This document shows positions 36,054 through 45,826 of a stretch of DNA of 64,000 nt, piece after piece. Position numbers and translations under genes: made by a program. The notes below the pieces were generated by a model. The model made no database searches and was not told where the DNA came from. It was given only the letters and a program-made list of their open reading frames with translations. The stretch is from positions 124,001 to 188,000 of the forward strand of contig CAJTPR010000001.1 of assembly GCA_910578275.1 (NCBI GenBank), given 5' to 3'. Within the stretch, counting starts at the first letter, position 1. Each line of letters begins with the position of its first letter. Source of the DNA: an uncultured Bacteroidales bacterium (lineage in GTDB: Bacteria > Bacteroidota > Bacteroidia > Bacteroidales > P3).

Positions 36054-36688
36054 TCTCCAGATTCTCCTTTCTTCTTGTTGAAACTCAATTTGGATTCTTT
36101 TCCATGCAAAAGCCGGCCGATGTTCTTGCGATGCGTGATGACGATGAAAAGCCCGATGAACACGGAAAAAAAGCGCAAGGCCGGTTCGGTTTGCCTGAAA
36201 AGGAAGATTTCCAAAAACGGAAAAGCCGTCGCCGCCAATATGGAAGCGAGCGAAACGTAGCGTGTAAGGACGAAAACGAGCGTGAATATCAGAACGGAAG
36301 CCACGAAGGCCTCCGGATAGACGGCCAGCACGACACCCATGAGCGTGGCCACGCCCTTTCCGCCCTTGAAGCCGGTGTAGACGGGAAACACATGACCCAG
36401 TACCGCCGCCACGGCCAAGGCCACGTCGAAATATACTCTCAGGTGAAGCGTGGCCTCGGTCAGGAAAAGGAAGTCGAGCCTGACGGCCAGCCAACCCTTG
36501 AACGCGTCGACGACCAGCACCACGATGCCCGGAGCCAGCCCCAAGGTACGTATCGTGTTGGTGGTTCCCGCATTATGGCTTCCATATTGCCGTACGTCCT
36601 TGTGGTAGAAGATCCGTCCGATCCACACCGAAGACGAAACGCTGCCTATGAGGTAGGCCACTATCAATCCCAATCCTAACAAGTACAT
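36050..36688 (-). CDS. plsY: glycerol-3-phosphate acyltransferase PlsY
   Basis: A protein of 212 residues, integral membrane enzyme that acylates glycerol-3-phosphate from acyl phosphate, the first step of phospholipid synthesis. The three family motifs are visible: IGSVSSSVWIGR, GSHNAGTTNTIRTLG, and VFTGFKGGKG-like HVFPVYTGFKGGKGVATLMG. Five hydrophobic segments, then a basic tail. It begins 12 bases after the large secreted protein gene. Confidence 0.95.
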   Translation of the reverse strand: MYLLGLGLIVAYLIGSVSSSVWIGRIFYHKDVRQYGSHNAGTTNTIRTLGLAPGIVVLVVDAFKGWLAVRLDFLFLTEATLHLRVYFDVALAVAAVLGHVFPVYTGFKGGKGVATLMGVVLAVYPEAFVASVLIFTLVFVLTRYVSLASILAATAFPFLEIFLFRQTEPALRFFSVFIGLFIVITHRKNIGRLLHGKESKLSFNKKKGESGE

Positions 36689-36700
36689 ATCCGGATCCGT

Positions 36701-39700
36701 TTAATCCTCCCGCATGTCTTCCTCCTCGTAGTCCCCGAACATGCGGAAAGTGCCCACAAAGGTATTTTTTTGAGAGGTTTTTGACAAATAGAATTCGTAG
36801 CCGTTCTTTTTCCGCGCCCCCGGCTTGAGCTGGGTGATATGGTTGTTCAGGTTCTCGCTCGAGGAGATGAGCTGCATGTAATGGTTGCTGTGCCTGAAAT
36901 AGACCCAGGCGTTGGAAGCCGCCTCCAGGTAGATTTCCACCACGTCGCCCTCGCGACGGGTACGGCGCATGCTGATGTAGGTCGTGATCTTCTTGTTCAC
37001 GGCATGGCCTCCCACCGCCAGCAGTTCCGCCTTTCCGCTGCCCGTGTAGGCGTTGCGCGAGGGATCCCAGTCGAACGAAAGGTCGGAAAACGCCAAAGCC
37101 TTGCCCAGCGGTTCGGGAATATGCACCATATAGCCCGTAAGCCGCATTTCTTCGCGAACCCTGTCCATTTCCCTGCGTTCGGCATGTTGTTCGAGATAGC
37201 CCATGAGGTTGGCACGCCGCGACGGTTCGGCGCTCTCCAGCTGGGGCTGGGCGTTGAACAAGGCGGCTATCTGCTTGCACACCTCGGGCGTGAGATAGAA
37301 GTCGAACAAGGCCGTGGCGCGCACCGAAACCTTGCCGTCTTGCGCGCTGGTGGTCATCTGCCCGTAGAAAACCGGACGGAACTCGTAAGTGAGCAATTGC
37401 AGGTCGATATGGCCGGAAGCCTGGGCGAAACAGGAACGGACATTTACCGAAACGGCTTCGCGTCCGGTACTGTCGAAAACGCGGTAACCTTGATCCCTCT
37501 TGGAGAAATTGAGCCAGCCCGAGGCGCTTATGTTCGGATTCTGCGTGCTGAGCTTGCGGCGCATGAAGAGGAATTCGGGCGTGCCGCTCCGTGGACGGGG
37601 CTTGGCATAGAAACCGCAACCCAGCAACTGCCCGGCCGTGGAACGCGTCCGCCCGTCGACGGGAATCGATACCGAATCGGGATCGATCAGGCCCTCGAAC
37701 TGTATGCCGTCGGCCAAGAACGGATTGCCCGCCTTCAGTTGTGCGGCTTCCTTGGCCGGCACAGGTTCGTCGGGATCTTTCTTCTTGCCGCGACGGGAAC
37801 GGTTCTCGGGCTTTTTATCCTGTACCGGTTCATCTTCCTCGTCGGCGAACAAGTCTTCCTGTTCCCCGTCTTCTTCCGTCTTGGAGGATGATTTCTTCTT
37901 CACCTCGTCCGAAACGTATTCGAAATCGTCGTAATCCTGTTCCACGGGCGACTCCTCCCTGAAAGGTTCATCCTGCCGGATTTCCTGCGAAGGAGCGGAA
38001 TGGCTGAAGTCGCACGCATAGGTCATGCGCGCGCTGCCGGCGAAATACGGATAGGTCTGCCGGGCGTTGAGCGTTATCTTGCCTATGAACTGGAATGCCT
38101 CGTTCAGCGACAACGCGCCCGAATCGGCATGGATTCGCGCGGAAGCCTGCGAATAGCCTTCTTTCATGGGACGTATGCCGGCAAAGTAGACAGGCTGCAC
38201 GTCCATGTCGGGCGCGACATAGTCGAATATGCCCGACACGCGGTATTGCTTGGCCGAAAGTATGTTTCCCCGTACCCCGTGAAAGGCGTGCGGACGCTCA
38301 CGGTCGCCGAAATACAACGCGGCATCCTTGACGGCCCGCAACTGGCCGCCTTTTTCCACCACGACTTGCTCCTCGGCGGGTATGAACATGGCGTCGGCCA
38401 CCAGCACGCGCTTGACGCCCGTGAACCGCAATACCGAATCGGAATAAGAAAGACGCGAGGCGACGGCATGGAAATGCAAACCTTCCTGGGCCCGCCGCGT
38501 GGAAACGAAATCTTCCCCCGGCAAGGCGGCCACGAACAGTTCGCCCGGCGACATCGTGTCCAAGGCCCGGATACGCTCGGGGCTTATTTCACGGCCATGC
38601 GCCAGATCGGCGGTCTTCGCGCGCATGTCCCACATGATGGCTGAAGCCTTGCCCTCGTACCGGTTTATGCCGAATTCCACGGGCGATTCCCCGTCAAGGG
38701 AACGGAACAAGCCGGCCTGCTTGTCCAAGTCCACCTGCATGGCGTAGTCCCGCGAACGCAGGAAATCCGCGCCCGGCCCCGCCAGCAGGCGGAAATCACC
38801 CGAATCGGAAGAGAACGCCCGCGAACGGACCTCGAAACCGGATGACGCCAGACGGGCTTCCCCTTTCTTGAAGAATACGCCGCTTGCACGCGAAACGGAA
38901 GACGAAAACGAATATTTCCCCGCCAATACCCAAGGACCGGCAAAGCAATCCAGCAACGAATCGTTGACGGACGACACCTCGTACAAGGCCGTGTTCTTGG
39001 CGAACACGCAATTCACGCCGCCGCCGCGCATCTGGGGATAAGACACTCCGCCCTCCCCGTTTCCGTTTTCCTGCAAACGGAACGTCTTGGCTTTCATCAT
39101 CATCTTCGAAGGCAGGAAAACCAAGTGCGGCGAAGTGGCGTACGAAGCCAGGTAAGTAAATTCGCCCGCGCCTTGCAAGCCGCCCCTGTCCAAGGAAACC
39201 TCGCCCTTGAACAAAGCCTTTCCCTTATAGGCGGGCCAACCCTCATCGGGCGCGGGCGTGGCGAATCCCAACGAGAAATCGGGACGGATCACCAAGGATT
39301 CCCTTATGTCGGGGAATATGCCCGCCGAAACCAACGTTCCCTTGAACTTGATGCTGTCGACCTCTATCGTGTTGAGCTTCTCCATACGGAACGGATCCAC
39401 TTCGAAATAGAAGGAATCGGGCGTATAGGCACCCTGTCGTATGTCGGCATCGTCGTAATAGACGTAGGCGGGCTGCGTGCTTTCAAAGACGGGATATTCG
39501 GGAAAGTCCTTCTTCCCCCCCTTGTTGGCCGGGTTGTCTATATAGACCGTCCCTGTCAACGAACGGATCAGGGACGACACCGGATGGCGTTTTTCCTCCC
39601 CGTCCTCGATGCGCACCACTTCCAATCCGAGCCGCTCCACGTCGGCGATTTCTATCTTGTAGTCGTCATAGTAGAATCGTGCGCCGCGCACCTGGAAATT

Positions 39701-41482
39701 GAACGTGCCCGCATGCAGGTAGCCGTTGAAATGGAAATCCCGGTTCTTGAAAATCTCCACCACCGAATCCACCGGTTGCAGGTACACGTTCTGCTTGGTG
39801 CTCATGTGCACGTGCCCCACGCCCGTCATGCGTATGTCGAGGCTGTCGGTACGCAAGACGGCCTTGACGATGCCGTTTTCGGAAGTGTTGAACTCGATCT
39901 CGTCGAAATCGGCCTTGCCCGCCGAGACATCCAGGTTATGGAACAAGCGCGGCAGGAGCGTCACGATTTTCTGTCCCGGATCGTAACTGACGAATCCGAA
40001 AGCGATGGGATTGCGAAGCAACGCCAACGCCTGCGTGGGCGAAAGCCCCAAGCCGTCGGCCACCTCGTCCAGGTAAAATTCGGTCTGCCGGCCGCGACGG
40101 GAAAGGGAATAGAGCTGGTAGAGGGGATTCTGGTCCGTGCCCATGAGCAAACGTCCCAATTCCTCGCGCGAATAGAGCTGGAGCGACTTGAAACTCGCCA
40201 CCCCGACCCTGCCCGGAACGTTCAGCAGGCCGATTTCCACTTTTTTCCCGTCCAGATGCCAGCGCATCGCCTCGAAATCCATGCGCAGGCGATGATACGT
40301 GTCGATGAAAGGGATGTCCAATCCGTATTTTTCCATCGGCCCCACATGCAACACGCGCTTGTCCGCGTCAAAACGCACGGAAACGGCGGGATTATACATG
40401 GAGTCGCTCTCCATGTACATGACAAAATGCGCCTCGGGCGCGGAAAGGCGGCCTTTCTCGAAAATAAAGCGACTGGCCGTGATCCTGCCTCGCAGCACCT
40501 GGTCTTCATGTACGTACAAGACCGCCTGACGTTTTCCGGAACCGAAATGCGTCTTGGCACCTTGCTGCACGAAAGGCCCCACGATGTCCATGCCCGGAAA
40601 AATATCCTTTATCGACAAAATCGAACTTTCGGAAACGAACTGCGGGTAATTGCTTTGACGACCCGGTCCCGAAGCCACGATACGTTCGGTGAACCGCCCC
40701 CGCAAAGACATGGGAAAAAGATACTTGTTTACCAGTTCCGCCTCCGGCGCCTCATAACCGCCTTGCTTGAGGTTCACCGAATAGTCGATCAGTCTCGTGC
40801 GGCAACTGTCGGGGCTGAAACCCGCCCGCGACCAATACACCTCGCCGCCTCGCCCCTCGAAGCGGTCGGACATCGGATAATACGATCCCGACGTGGCGTA
40901 AATGAACGTGCTGTCCTTGTACGCGCGGCAGCTGAGGTCCGTATTATCGAAGATGAACATCGGTTCGGGCTTGCCTTGAAAGGAAAATTCCGGATCGGAA
41001 ACCTTCCAATGCGCGGCGTTGCTTTGGTAGAGCGTATTTTGCGAAATCAAGGCTTCCGTCCTGTCCACCAAGGTCTTGAAATGACGGGCGCGGCTTTTCA
41101 CGAGCATCTGCCGCAGGGCTTCCAGCCATCGTGCCTGGGCGGCGGCATGTCCGGTCTCCATTTTCCGCTGCACTTGCAGGAACCGCAACAAGTCCGGATA
41201 GGCGGCCAGACGCGCCGTATAGGAAAGTCGCGCGATTTCGGCCACTTCGTCCTGCAATTTGCCGGAAAGTCCGGCATGGAACGCCAGATATTCGGCGGCC
41301 TCCTTGCTTATTTCCGCCTTCTGGTCACGACTCAGGTTGGGATCGGCGGCCAGATAGGCGGCCAAGCCGCCACGGAAGCCTTCGGTATCCTTGCCCAACG
41401 GATTGCCGCGCTGGGCGAAAAGCGGCATCAGGAATGCAAAAAACGACAAACAACAAACGATACGGGTCAAAACGGATTTCAT
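36701..41482 (-). CDS. large secreted protein (1593 residues), unknown function
   Basis: The MKSVLTRIVCCLSFFAFLMP signal peptide ends near LFAQ. Residues 25-160 look helical and charged. About 180-1150 are beta-rich, with repeated short strands and aromatic residues but no recognised domain. A highly charged, low-complexity segment (about 1177-1245, acidic runs then Lys/Arg) separates a C-terminal part of about 350 residues that mentions recurring 'AxGHIDL' and 'YTGSGKAEL' type strands. Periplasmic or surface-exposed is likely. The frame extends 62 codons upstream, but that part is Arg-rich and unlike a signal peptide. A -7 box lies only 6 bases before the ATG. It heads a run of nine same-strand genes starting with plsY. 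The family was not recognised. Confidence 0.75.
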   Translation of the reverse strand: MKSVLTRIVCCLSFFAFLMPLFAQRGNPLGKDTEGFRGGLAAYLAADPNLSRDQKAEISKEAAEYLAFHAGLSGKLQDEVAEIARLSYTARLAAYPDLLRFLQVQRKMETGHAAAQARWLEALRQMLVKSRARHFKTLVDRTEALISQNTLYQSNAAHWKVSDPEFSFQGKPEPMFIFDNTDLSCRAYKDSTFIYATSGSYYPMSDRFEGRGGEVYWSRAGFSPDSCRTRLIDYSVNLKQGGYEAPEAELVNKYLFPMSLRGRFTERIVASGPGRQSNYPQFVSESSILSIKDIFPGMDIVGPFVQQGAKTHFGSGKRQAVLYVHEDQVLRGRITASRFIFEKGRLSAPEAHFVMYMESDSMYNPAVSVRFDADKRVLHVGPMEKYGLDIPFIDTYHRLRMDFEAMRWHLDGKKVEIGLLNVPGRVGVASFKSLQLYSREELGRLLMGTDQNPLYQLYSLSRRGRQTEFYLDEVADGLGLSPTQALALLRNPIAFGFVSYDPGQKIVTLLPRLFHNLDVSAGKADFDEIEFNTSENGIVKAVLRTDSLDIRMTGVGHVHMSTKQNVYLQPVDSVVEIFKNRDFHFNGYLHAGTFNFQVRGARFYYDDYKIEIADVERLGLEVVRIEDGEEKRHPVSSLIRSLTGTVYIDNPANKGGKKDFPEYPVFESTQPAYVYYDDADIRQGAYTPDSFYFEVDPFRMEKLNTIEVDSIKFKGTLVSAGIFPDIRESLVIRPDFSLGFATPAPDEGWPAYKGKALFKGEVSLDRGGLQGAGEFTYLASYATSPHLVFLPSKMMMKAKTFRLQENGNGEGGVSYPQMRGGGVNCVFAKNTALYEVSSVNDSLLDCFAGPWVLAGKYSFSSSVSRASGVFFKKGEARLASSGFEVRSRAFSSDSGDFRLLAGPGADFLRSRDYAMQVDLDKQAGLFRSLDGESPVEFGINRYEGKASAIMWDMRAKTADLAHGREISPERIRALDTMSPGELFVAALPGEDFVSTRRAQEGLHFHAVASRLSYSDSVLRFTGVKRVLVADAMFIPAEEQVVVEKGGQLRAVKDAALYFGDRERPHAFHGVRGNILSAKQYRVSGIFDYVAPDMDVQPVYFAGIRPMKEGYSQASARIHADSGALSLNEAFQFIGKITLNARQTYPYFAGSARMTYACDFSHSAPSQEIRQDEPFREESPVEQDYDDFEYVSDEVKKKSSSKTEEDGEQEDLFADEEDEPVQDKKPENRSRRGKKKDPDEPVPAKEAAQLKAGNPFLADGIQFEGLIDPDSVSIPVDGRTRSTAGQLLGCGFYAKPRPRSGTPEFLFMRRKLSTQNPNISASGWLNFSKRDQGYRVFDSTGREAVSVNVRSCFAQASGHIDLQLLTYEFRPVFYGQMTTSAQDGKVSVRATALFDFYLTPEVCKQIAALFNAQPQLESAEPSRRANLMGYLEQHAERREMDRVREEMRLTGYMVHIPEPLGKALAFSDLSFDWDPSRNAYTGSGKAELLAVGGHAVNKKITTYISMRRTRREGDVVEIYLEAASNAWVYFRHSNHYMQLISSSENLNNHITQLKPGARKKNGYEFYLSKTSQKNTFVGTFRMFGDYEEEDMRED

Positions 41483-41487
41483 GCTTG

Positions 41488-41495
41488 CAAATTTA
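41488..41495 (-). promoter_or_regulatory. -7 box (TAAATTTG) abutting the start of the 1593-residue protein
   Basis: Exact TAnnTTTG on the minus strand, ending 5 bases before the ATG. If functional, transcription would begin at or within a base or two of the start codon, giving a leaderless message. Confidence 0.45.
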
Positions 41496-41679
41496 CGGCT
41501 TTTCCGGGCTCGGCAAACGGCACTCCCGGCCTGGCGAATGCGATCGGAACGGGGAATGCGCCTACGGGAACGCCCCTCCGCTCGACGGTTCGTTCCGCAG
41601 GGCCGTACCTGATGAAAAGGAAACGCCCCTGAAGACGAAATCTGAAATTTTAATAACTTTACGGGCATTTTCCCGATTT

Positions 41680-42129
41680 ATGGCAGAAAACGACAGACGG
41701 CAAGACGAGTTTTTCATGCGCCAGGCCTTGAACGAGGCCCGCAAGGCCTTTGAACAAGGCGAAGTGCCCGTGGGAGCGGTCGTCGTCTGGAGAGACAGGA
41801 TATTGGCCAGAGCCTGCAACTATACCGAAAAACTTGTCGACGCCACCGCCCATGCCGAAATGCAAGCCATTACCGCCGCCTGTAACGCCATCGGCGGCAA
41901 ATACCTGAGCGGATGCACGCTCTATGTGACGCTCGAGCCCTGCGTGATGTGCGCCGGAGCCTTGTATTGGTCCCAGATAAGCCGCGTGGTTTACGGGGCG
42001 TCCGACCCCAAGCGCGGATACGGCACGACGGGCGTGAACCTCTTTCATCCCAAGACCGCCGTGGAGGGCGGCATCCTGCAAGAGGAATGTTCCGTACTCC
42101 TCTCCGATTTTTTCAAGAACAGGCGATAA
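41680..42129 (+). CDS. tadA: tRNA adenosine(34) deaminase TadA
   Basis: A protein of 149 residues converting wobble adenosine to inosine in tRNA-Arg(ACG). Zinc deaminase motifs: HAE at 58-60 and LEPCVMC at 85-91. FFMRQALNEARKAFEQGEVP and RVVYGASDPKRGYGT are TadA-typical. The start at MAENDRR is preferred because the longer frame runs antisense into the large secreted gene. It is followed by cdd after 11 bases. Confidence 0.93.
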   Translation: MAENDRRQDEFFMRQALNEARKAFEQGEVPVGAVVVWRDRILARACNYTEKLVDATAHAEMQAITAACNAIGGKYLSGCTLYVTLEPCVMCAGALYWSQISRVVYGASDPKRGYGTTGVNLFHPKTAVEGGILQEECSVLLSDFFKNRR

Positions 42130-42140
42130 ACTACCGAATC

Positions 42141-42620
42141 ATGGAAAAAGAACTGAAAATCCCTTACGTCGAATACGACGAGCAAGACTTGCCCGTAGCC
42201 GACAAGGAACTGCTGGAAAAGGCCGCGGAAATGGCCGGGACCGCTTACGCGCCCTACTCGCATTTCAAGGTAGGAGCGGCATTGAGGCTCAGGAACGGCA
42301 CGGTGGTTTGCGGAAGCAATCAGGAAAACGCCGCCTACCCTTCCGGTCTCTGCGCCGAACGGGTAGCCGTCTTTTCGGCGGCGGCCAACTATCCCGACCA
42401 GCCCATCGAGGCGCTCGCCATCACCGCCATCGCCTCCAAGCCCATCGATCATCCCGTGGCACCTTGCGGAGCCTGCCGGCAATCCATACTGGAATACGAG
42501 CACAAGTTCAAACAGCCCATCCGTCTCATACTGCGCGGCAGTTCGGGCAAGATAGCCGTTTTCGACGGCATCGAACGCCTGCTGCCTTTCCAGTTCAACG
42601 GCGACGAACTGGATTTCTGA
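42141..42620 (+). CDS. cdd: cytidine deaminase
   Basis: A protein of 159 residues. Zinc and catalytic motifs CAER (71-74) and PCGACRQ (108-114), with AYAPYSHFKVGAAL (35-48) typical of homotetrameric Cdd. Pyrimidine salvage: (deoxy)cytidine to (deoxy)uridine. It sits between tadA and a gene of unknown function, with gaps of 11 and 25 bases. Confidence 0.94.
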   Translation: MEKELKIPYVEYDEQDLPVADKELLEKAAEMAGTAYAPYSHFKVGAALRLRNGTVVCGSNQENAAYPSGLCAERVAVFSAAANYPDQPIEALAITAIASKPIDHPVAPCGACRQSILEYEHKFKQPIRLILRGSSGKIAVFDGIERLLPFQFNGDELDF

Positions 42621-42645
42621 TCACGCCGCCGCGCCGCCTTGCCCC

Positions 42646-43380
42646 ATGAAGACCGAAGAAGAAATCCGGGCCGACTTCTGGACACAGAAAGTGGCCTTGC
42701 TCAAGAACATGCTGCGCTATGGCGCGCCCGCCTTCACCATCGACGAGTTGTACGATGCCTTGTTGCAGGCAGGCTGGGAGCGGAACCAGGTCGAAAAGAC
42801 CCTCACGCGCAGTTTTTTCGGAAGCAGTTGTCCCACGCTGCGCCTGAGCCTTTGCCAACCGGGAGACATCACCGTGGTACGGAACGACGGCATCCAGTCG
42901 ATGGAAATGAGTATCCAGGACGCCCGCGAACCGGTACTGCTCACCGGTGCCGAACCGGCTTCGGTAACGGACATGCTCGAAGCCTATGTGCGCCATTTTC
43001 CGCGCTACAAGGAAGCCCTCGACAAACTCCTGCAGGTATTCCGCGATTCGGCCAAGGAAGAAGCCAAGCGACAGAAGATAAGGAAGCTCGCCTTGGCCAA
43101 CATACACCTCGTCTTGCCGCAGCTATTCAAGGACAGCGCCTATCACACCTACCTCAAGACCGAACCCGGCCAAGCCCTGCTTTACGTGCGGCTCAAGGCA
43201 GGAAAGACCTTGGAAATCCCGCTGCCCTACGACTCTTTCCAGGAATGCCTGGACAAGATACTTCCCGCCATAGGGCATTTCGAGAGCTTGTTGGCCCGAA
43301 GCCCGCTGCAAGCCAACCTTTCCGACACGGATTTCTGGAACGACAAAGGTTTCACGACAGAAAACAGCCCCAACAAGTAA
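42646..43380 (+). CDS. unknown protein linked to MoxR-VWA module
   Basis: A protein of 244 residues, soluble, no signal peptide or membrane segment. Mostly alpha-helical by composition; the middle (Lys/Glu-rich, KEEAKRQKIRKLALANIHLV) looks like a long helix. A C-terminal strand-rich part includes LYVRLKAGKTLEIPLPYDSF. No family was recognised. It lies 12 bases before the MoxR-type ATPase, so it probably works with the ATPase and VWA pair, as an adaptor or substrate. Confidence 0.7.
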   Translation: MKTEEEIRADFWTQKVALLKNMLRYGAPAFTIDELYDALLQAGWERNQVEKTLTRSFFGSSCPTLRLSLCQPGDITVVRNDGIQSMEMSIQDAREPVLLTGAEPASVTDMLEAYVRHFPRYKEALDKLLQVFRDSAKEEAKRQKIRKLALANIHLVLPQLFKDSAYHTYLKTEPGQALLYVRLKAGKTLEIPLPYDSFQECLDKILPAIGHFESLLARSPLQANLSDTDFWNDKGFTTENSPNK

Positions 43381-43392
43381 TTTTCACCCATC

Positions 43393-44460
43393 ATGGCAAT
43401 CAGCATAAACACGAAGGAACTCGAAGCATTGCTTTCCTCGACGCCCGCATGGCAGAACATCATGCTGGTGGGCAAGCACGGCATCGGCAAATCGCAAATA
43501 CTCGAAAATCATTTCCAATCAAAGGGACAGCAGGTAATTTCGCTTTTCCTGGGACAAATGAGCGACCCCGGCGACCTGATCGGCATCCCGAACAAGAATG
43601 AAAAAACAGGCAAGACCGAATTCATGCCGCCCTATTGGTTTCCGTTGGACGGCAAACCGATCGTCCTGTTCTTGGACGAATTGAACCGTGCCCGTCCCGA
43701 AATCCTGCAAACCATCATGGACCTGGCCTTGAACCGCAAGCTGGCCGGACGGGAACTTCCGCAAGGAAGCCGTATCGTCTCGGCCGTGAACGAAGGCGAC
43801 GAATACCAGCTCACCGACCTCGACCCCGCCCTCGTGTCGCGTTTCAACATCTACCATTTCAAGCCCACCGTGGCCGAATGGCTCGACTGGGCGCAAGCAA
43901 AGGGACTGGACGGTCGTGTCATCGCCTTCATCGAGAACAACCAGGAATATCTGGACGGCGACATGCTGCGCACGCTCGACGCAGGACTCGAAAAGACGCC
44001 CGACCGCCGTGCCTGGGAGCGGGTTTCGGCCTTGATGGAACGGATCGGCACGGAAGACGACACGGCCAAGAAGATCGTGGCGGGCGTGGTGGGTGCCAAG
44101 GCGGCGGCACGCTTCTTCGAAAGCTTTTCCGAAAAAAGGGTGCTCGGAGCCAAGGAGGTCCTGCAAGACTTCCCGGCCGTGCAGGAACAAGCCTCGCACT
44201 ATCGCCTGACGGAACTTTCCGTCTTGAACGAAAGCATTTTCCGTTATCTCGACCGCCTGCCCGACGAGGAATTTTCGCCCACCATGCGCCGGAACCTTCT
44301 GGCCTACGTCGAGTGGATGATGAACAAAGGCTACCGGGAAGCGATGGCACAGTTCTGCAACCTGATCGAAAACGTGCGTTACGCCCATGCCAACCTGCTC
44401 ATGATGCAGCAGGCTCCCGATGTCTGGCAGGCCGTCAACCGATTCATACTTTCCTTGTAA
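43393..44460 (+). CDS. MoxR-type AAA+ ATPase
   Basis: A protein of 355 residues. P-loop GKHGIGKS (27-34) and Walker B VLFLDELNRA (91-100), then IVSAVNEGDEY and the sensor VSRFNIYHF. MoxR ATPases typically remodel or activate targets together with a VWA-domain partner; here that partner starts at the overlapping TAATG. The last third is helical without a known domain. A chaperone-like role is known for the family; the target is unknown. Confidence 0.87.
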   Translation: MAISINTKELEALLSSTPAWQNIMLVGKHGIGKSQILENHFQSKGQQVISLFLGQMSDPGDLIGIPNKNEKTGKTEFMPPYWFPLDGKPIVLFLDELNRARPEILQTIMDLALNRKLAGRELPQGSRIVSAVNEGDEYQLTDLDPALVSRFNIYHFKPTVAEWLDWAQAKGLDGRVIAFIENNQEYLDGDMLRTLDAGLEKTPDRRAWERVSALMERIGTEDDTAKKIVAGVVGAKAAARFFESFSEKRVLGAKEVLQDFPAVQEQASHYRLTELSVLNESIFRYLDRLPDEEFSPTMRRNLLAYVEWMMNKGYREAMAQFCNLIENVRYAHANLLMMQQAPDVWQAVNRFILSL

Positions 44461-45638
44461 TGGAGGAACGTTTCCAGGCCGTCGCCGAACAATGGTTCCT
44501 TACCGAACCGCTGTTGTTCTCGGTCTATTGCAGCCACCGGCTGCAAGCCTTGCCCATCGGAAAGGCTCCTGTCTTGCCTGTGCTCCGTAGCGGAAAAGGA
44601 CGCATCGAATACAATCCCGAACGAGTGGCCACGCTCGACCAGAGACAGCTCGAGGAACATCTGCGCCTGGAAATGATACGAATCCTGCTCAAGCATCCCT
44701 ACCAACGCCAACCCAGACCGGTACGAAAGGAAGCCTGCTACTGGGCGAGCGACCTGGTGCTGCAAGACGACGCGCAACCCAAAGTGAGGATTTTTTGCCG
44801 CGACGACTTTCCCCGCGTCGCCTTTCCCGGCTACGCGGCCGCGTTCGAGGAATACTACCGCTGCCTGCTCCCCCTGTGCGAGAAAGAAGCCGACATGGGC
44901 GAAGAATCGGCCAAAGAGGGCGGAAATGCCTCCGAAACGGCCGACGAGGCGCAGGAACAGGCACGACAGGCCGCCGACCTTTGGGAAGAAGACCAGCTTA
45001 TGCAGGAGGAGGTGAACCGCCTCGTCGAAATCGCCGAAGAAAGCCGCTGCTGGGGAAGCCTGAGCGGCCGGATGAAAGAGAAGATCCTGGCTTCGACGCT
45101 CGTCCAGGCCGGTTGCAGCCAGTTGCTGGACCGTTTCAGGAGTTCGTTGCTCAGCACCAGGCGTAAACTTACCCGGATGCGTCCCAACCGCCGCTACGGC
45201 TTCGAATACATGGGCAGCCGGCATTATTTCTCCACGCGCCTGTTGGTGGCGGTGGACGTGAGCGGCTCGGTGCCTACGGAAACCCTGCGCAAGTTCTTCG
45301 GGCTGGTGAACCGTTTCTTCAAATACGGAATCGAGAAGATCGACGTGATCCAGTTCGATTCGGCGATCAAGGGCGACCCCTTACCGCTCAAGCGGGCCCG
45401 GCGGGAAATCACCGTCCTGGGACGTTCGGGAACCGACTATCAGCCCGTGATGGACTATGTTTGCCAAGACGGGGACTACGACGGACTCATCATCTGCACG
45501 GACGGCTTCTCGGCCGTTCCCCGCCTCAAGAAGAACATCCGCACCGAAATCCTGTGGCTTTTCAACAACCGCGCCTTCTACGAGAAACACACCTGGACCG
45601 ACAGCCTGCCCCGCAGCCACCGGGCGTTCCTGGAATAA
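44460..45638 (+). CDS. VWA-domain protein, DUF2201-like
   Basis: A protein of 392 residues. N-terminal region resembles the putative metallopeptidase domain that precedes DUF2201 VWA domains, but the spot where HExxH is expected reads RLEMIRILLKHP, so zinc peptidase activity is doubtful. An acidic, Glu/Ala-rich stretch (about 140-185) follows. The C-terminal VWA domain has an intact MIDAS, DVSGS with Asp266-Ser268-Ser270, and GRSGTDYQPV for the distal Thr/Asp. ATG shares an A with the MoxR stop (TAATG). Partner of the MoxR ATPase by analogy. Confidence 0.82.
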   Translation: MEERFQAVAEQWFLTEPLLFSVYCSHRLQALPIGKAPVLPVLRSGKGRIEYNPERVATLDQRQLEEHLRLEMIRILLKHPYQRQPRPVRKEACYWASDLVLQDDAQPKVRIFCRDDFPRVAFPGYAAAFEEYYRCLLPLCEKEADMGEESAKEGGNASETADEAQEQARQAADLWEEDQLMQEEVNRLVEIAEESRCWGSLSGRMKEKILASTLVQAGCSQLLDRFRSSLLSTRRKLTRMRPNRRYGFEYMGSRHYFSTRLLVAVDVSGSVPTETLRKFFGLVNRFFKYGIEKIDVIQFDSAIKGDPLPLKRARREITVLGRSGTDYQPVMDYVCQDGDYDGLIICTDGFSAVPRLKKNIRTEILWLFNNRAFYEKHTWTDSLPRSHRAFLE

Positions 45639-45826
45639 TTCATCTTGCATATCGCCACATCCCTATGCTTGCCACGGAATCATGCCGCCACACGGCGCGC
45701 ATAGGCATGGAACCGGACTGATGCCGGACTTAAAAGGACATTCTCCGTCCCTTTAACTCTTTTTAACTTAAATTCCTGTTTTTTACGAAAACGCCGTCCT
45801 ACTTTCGCGTCCTTACAAACGCAAGC

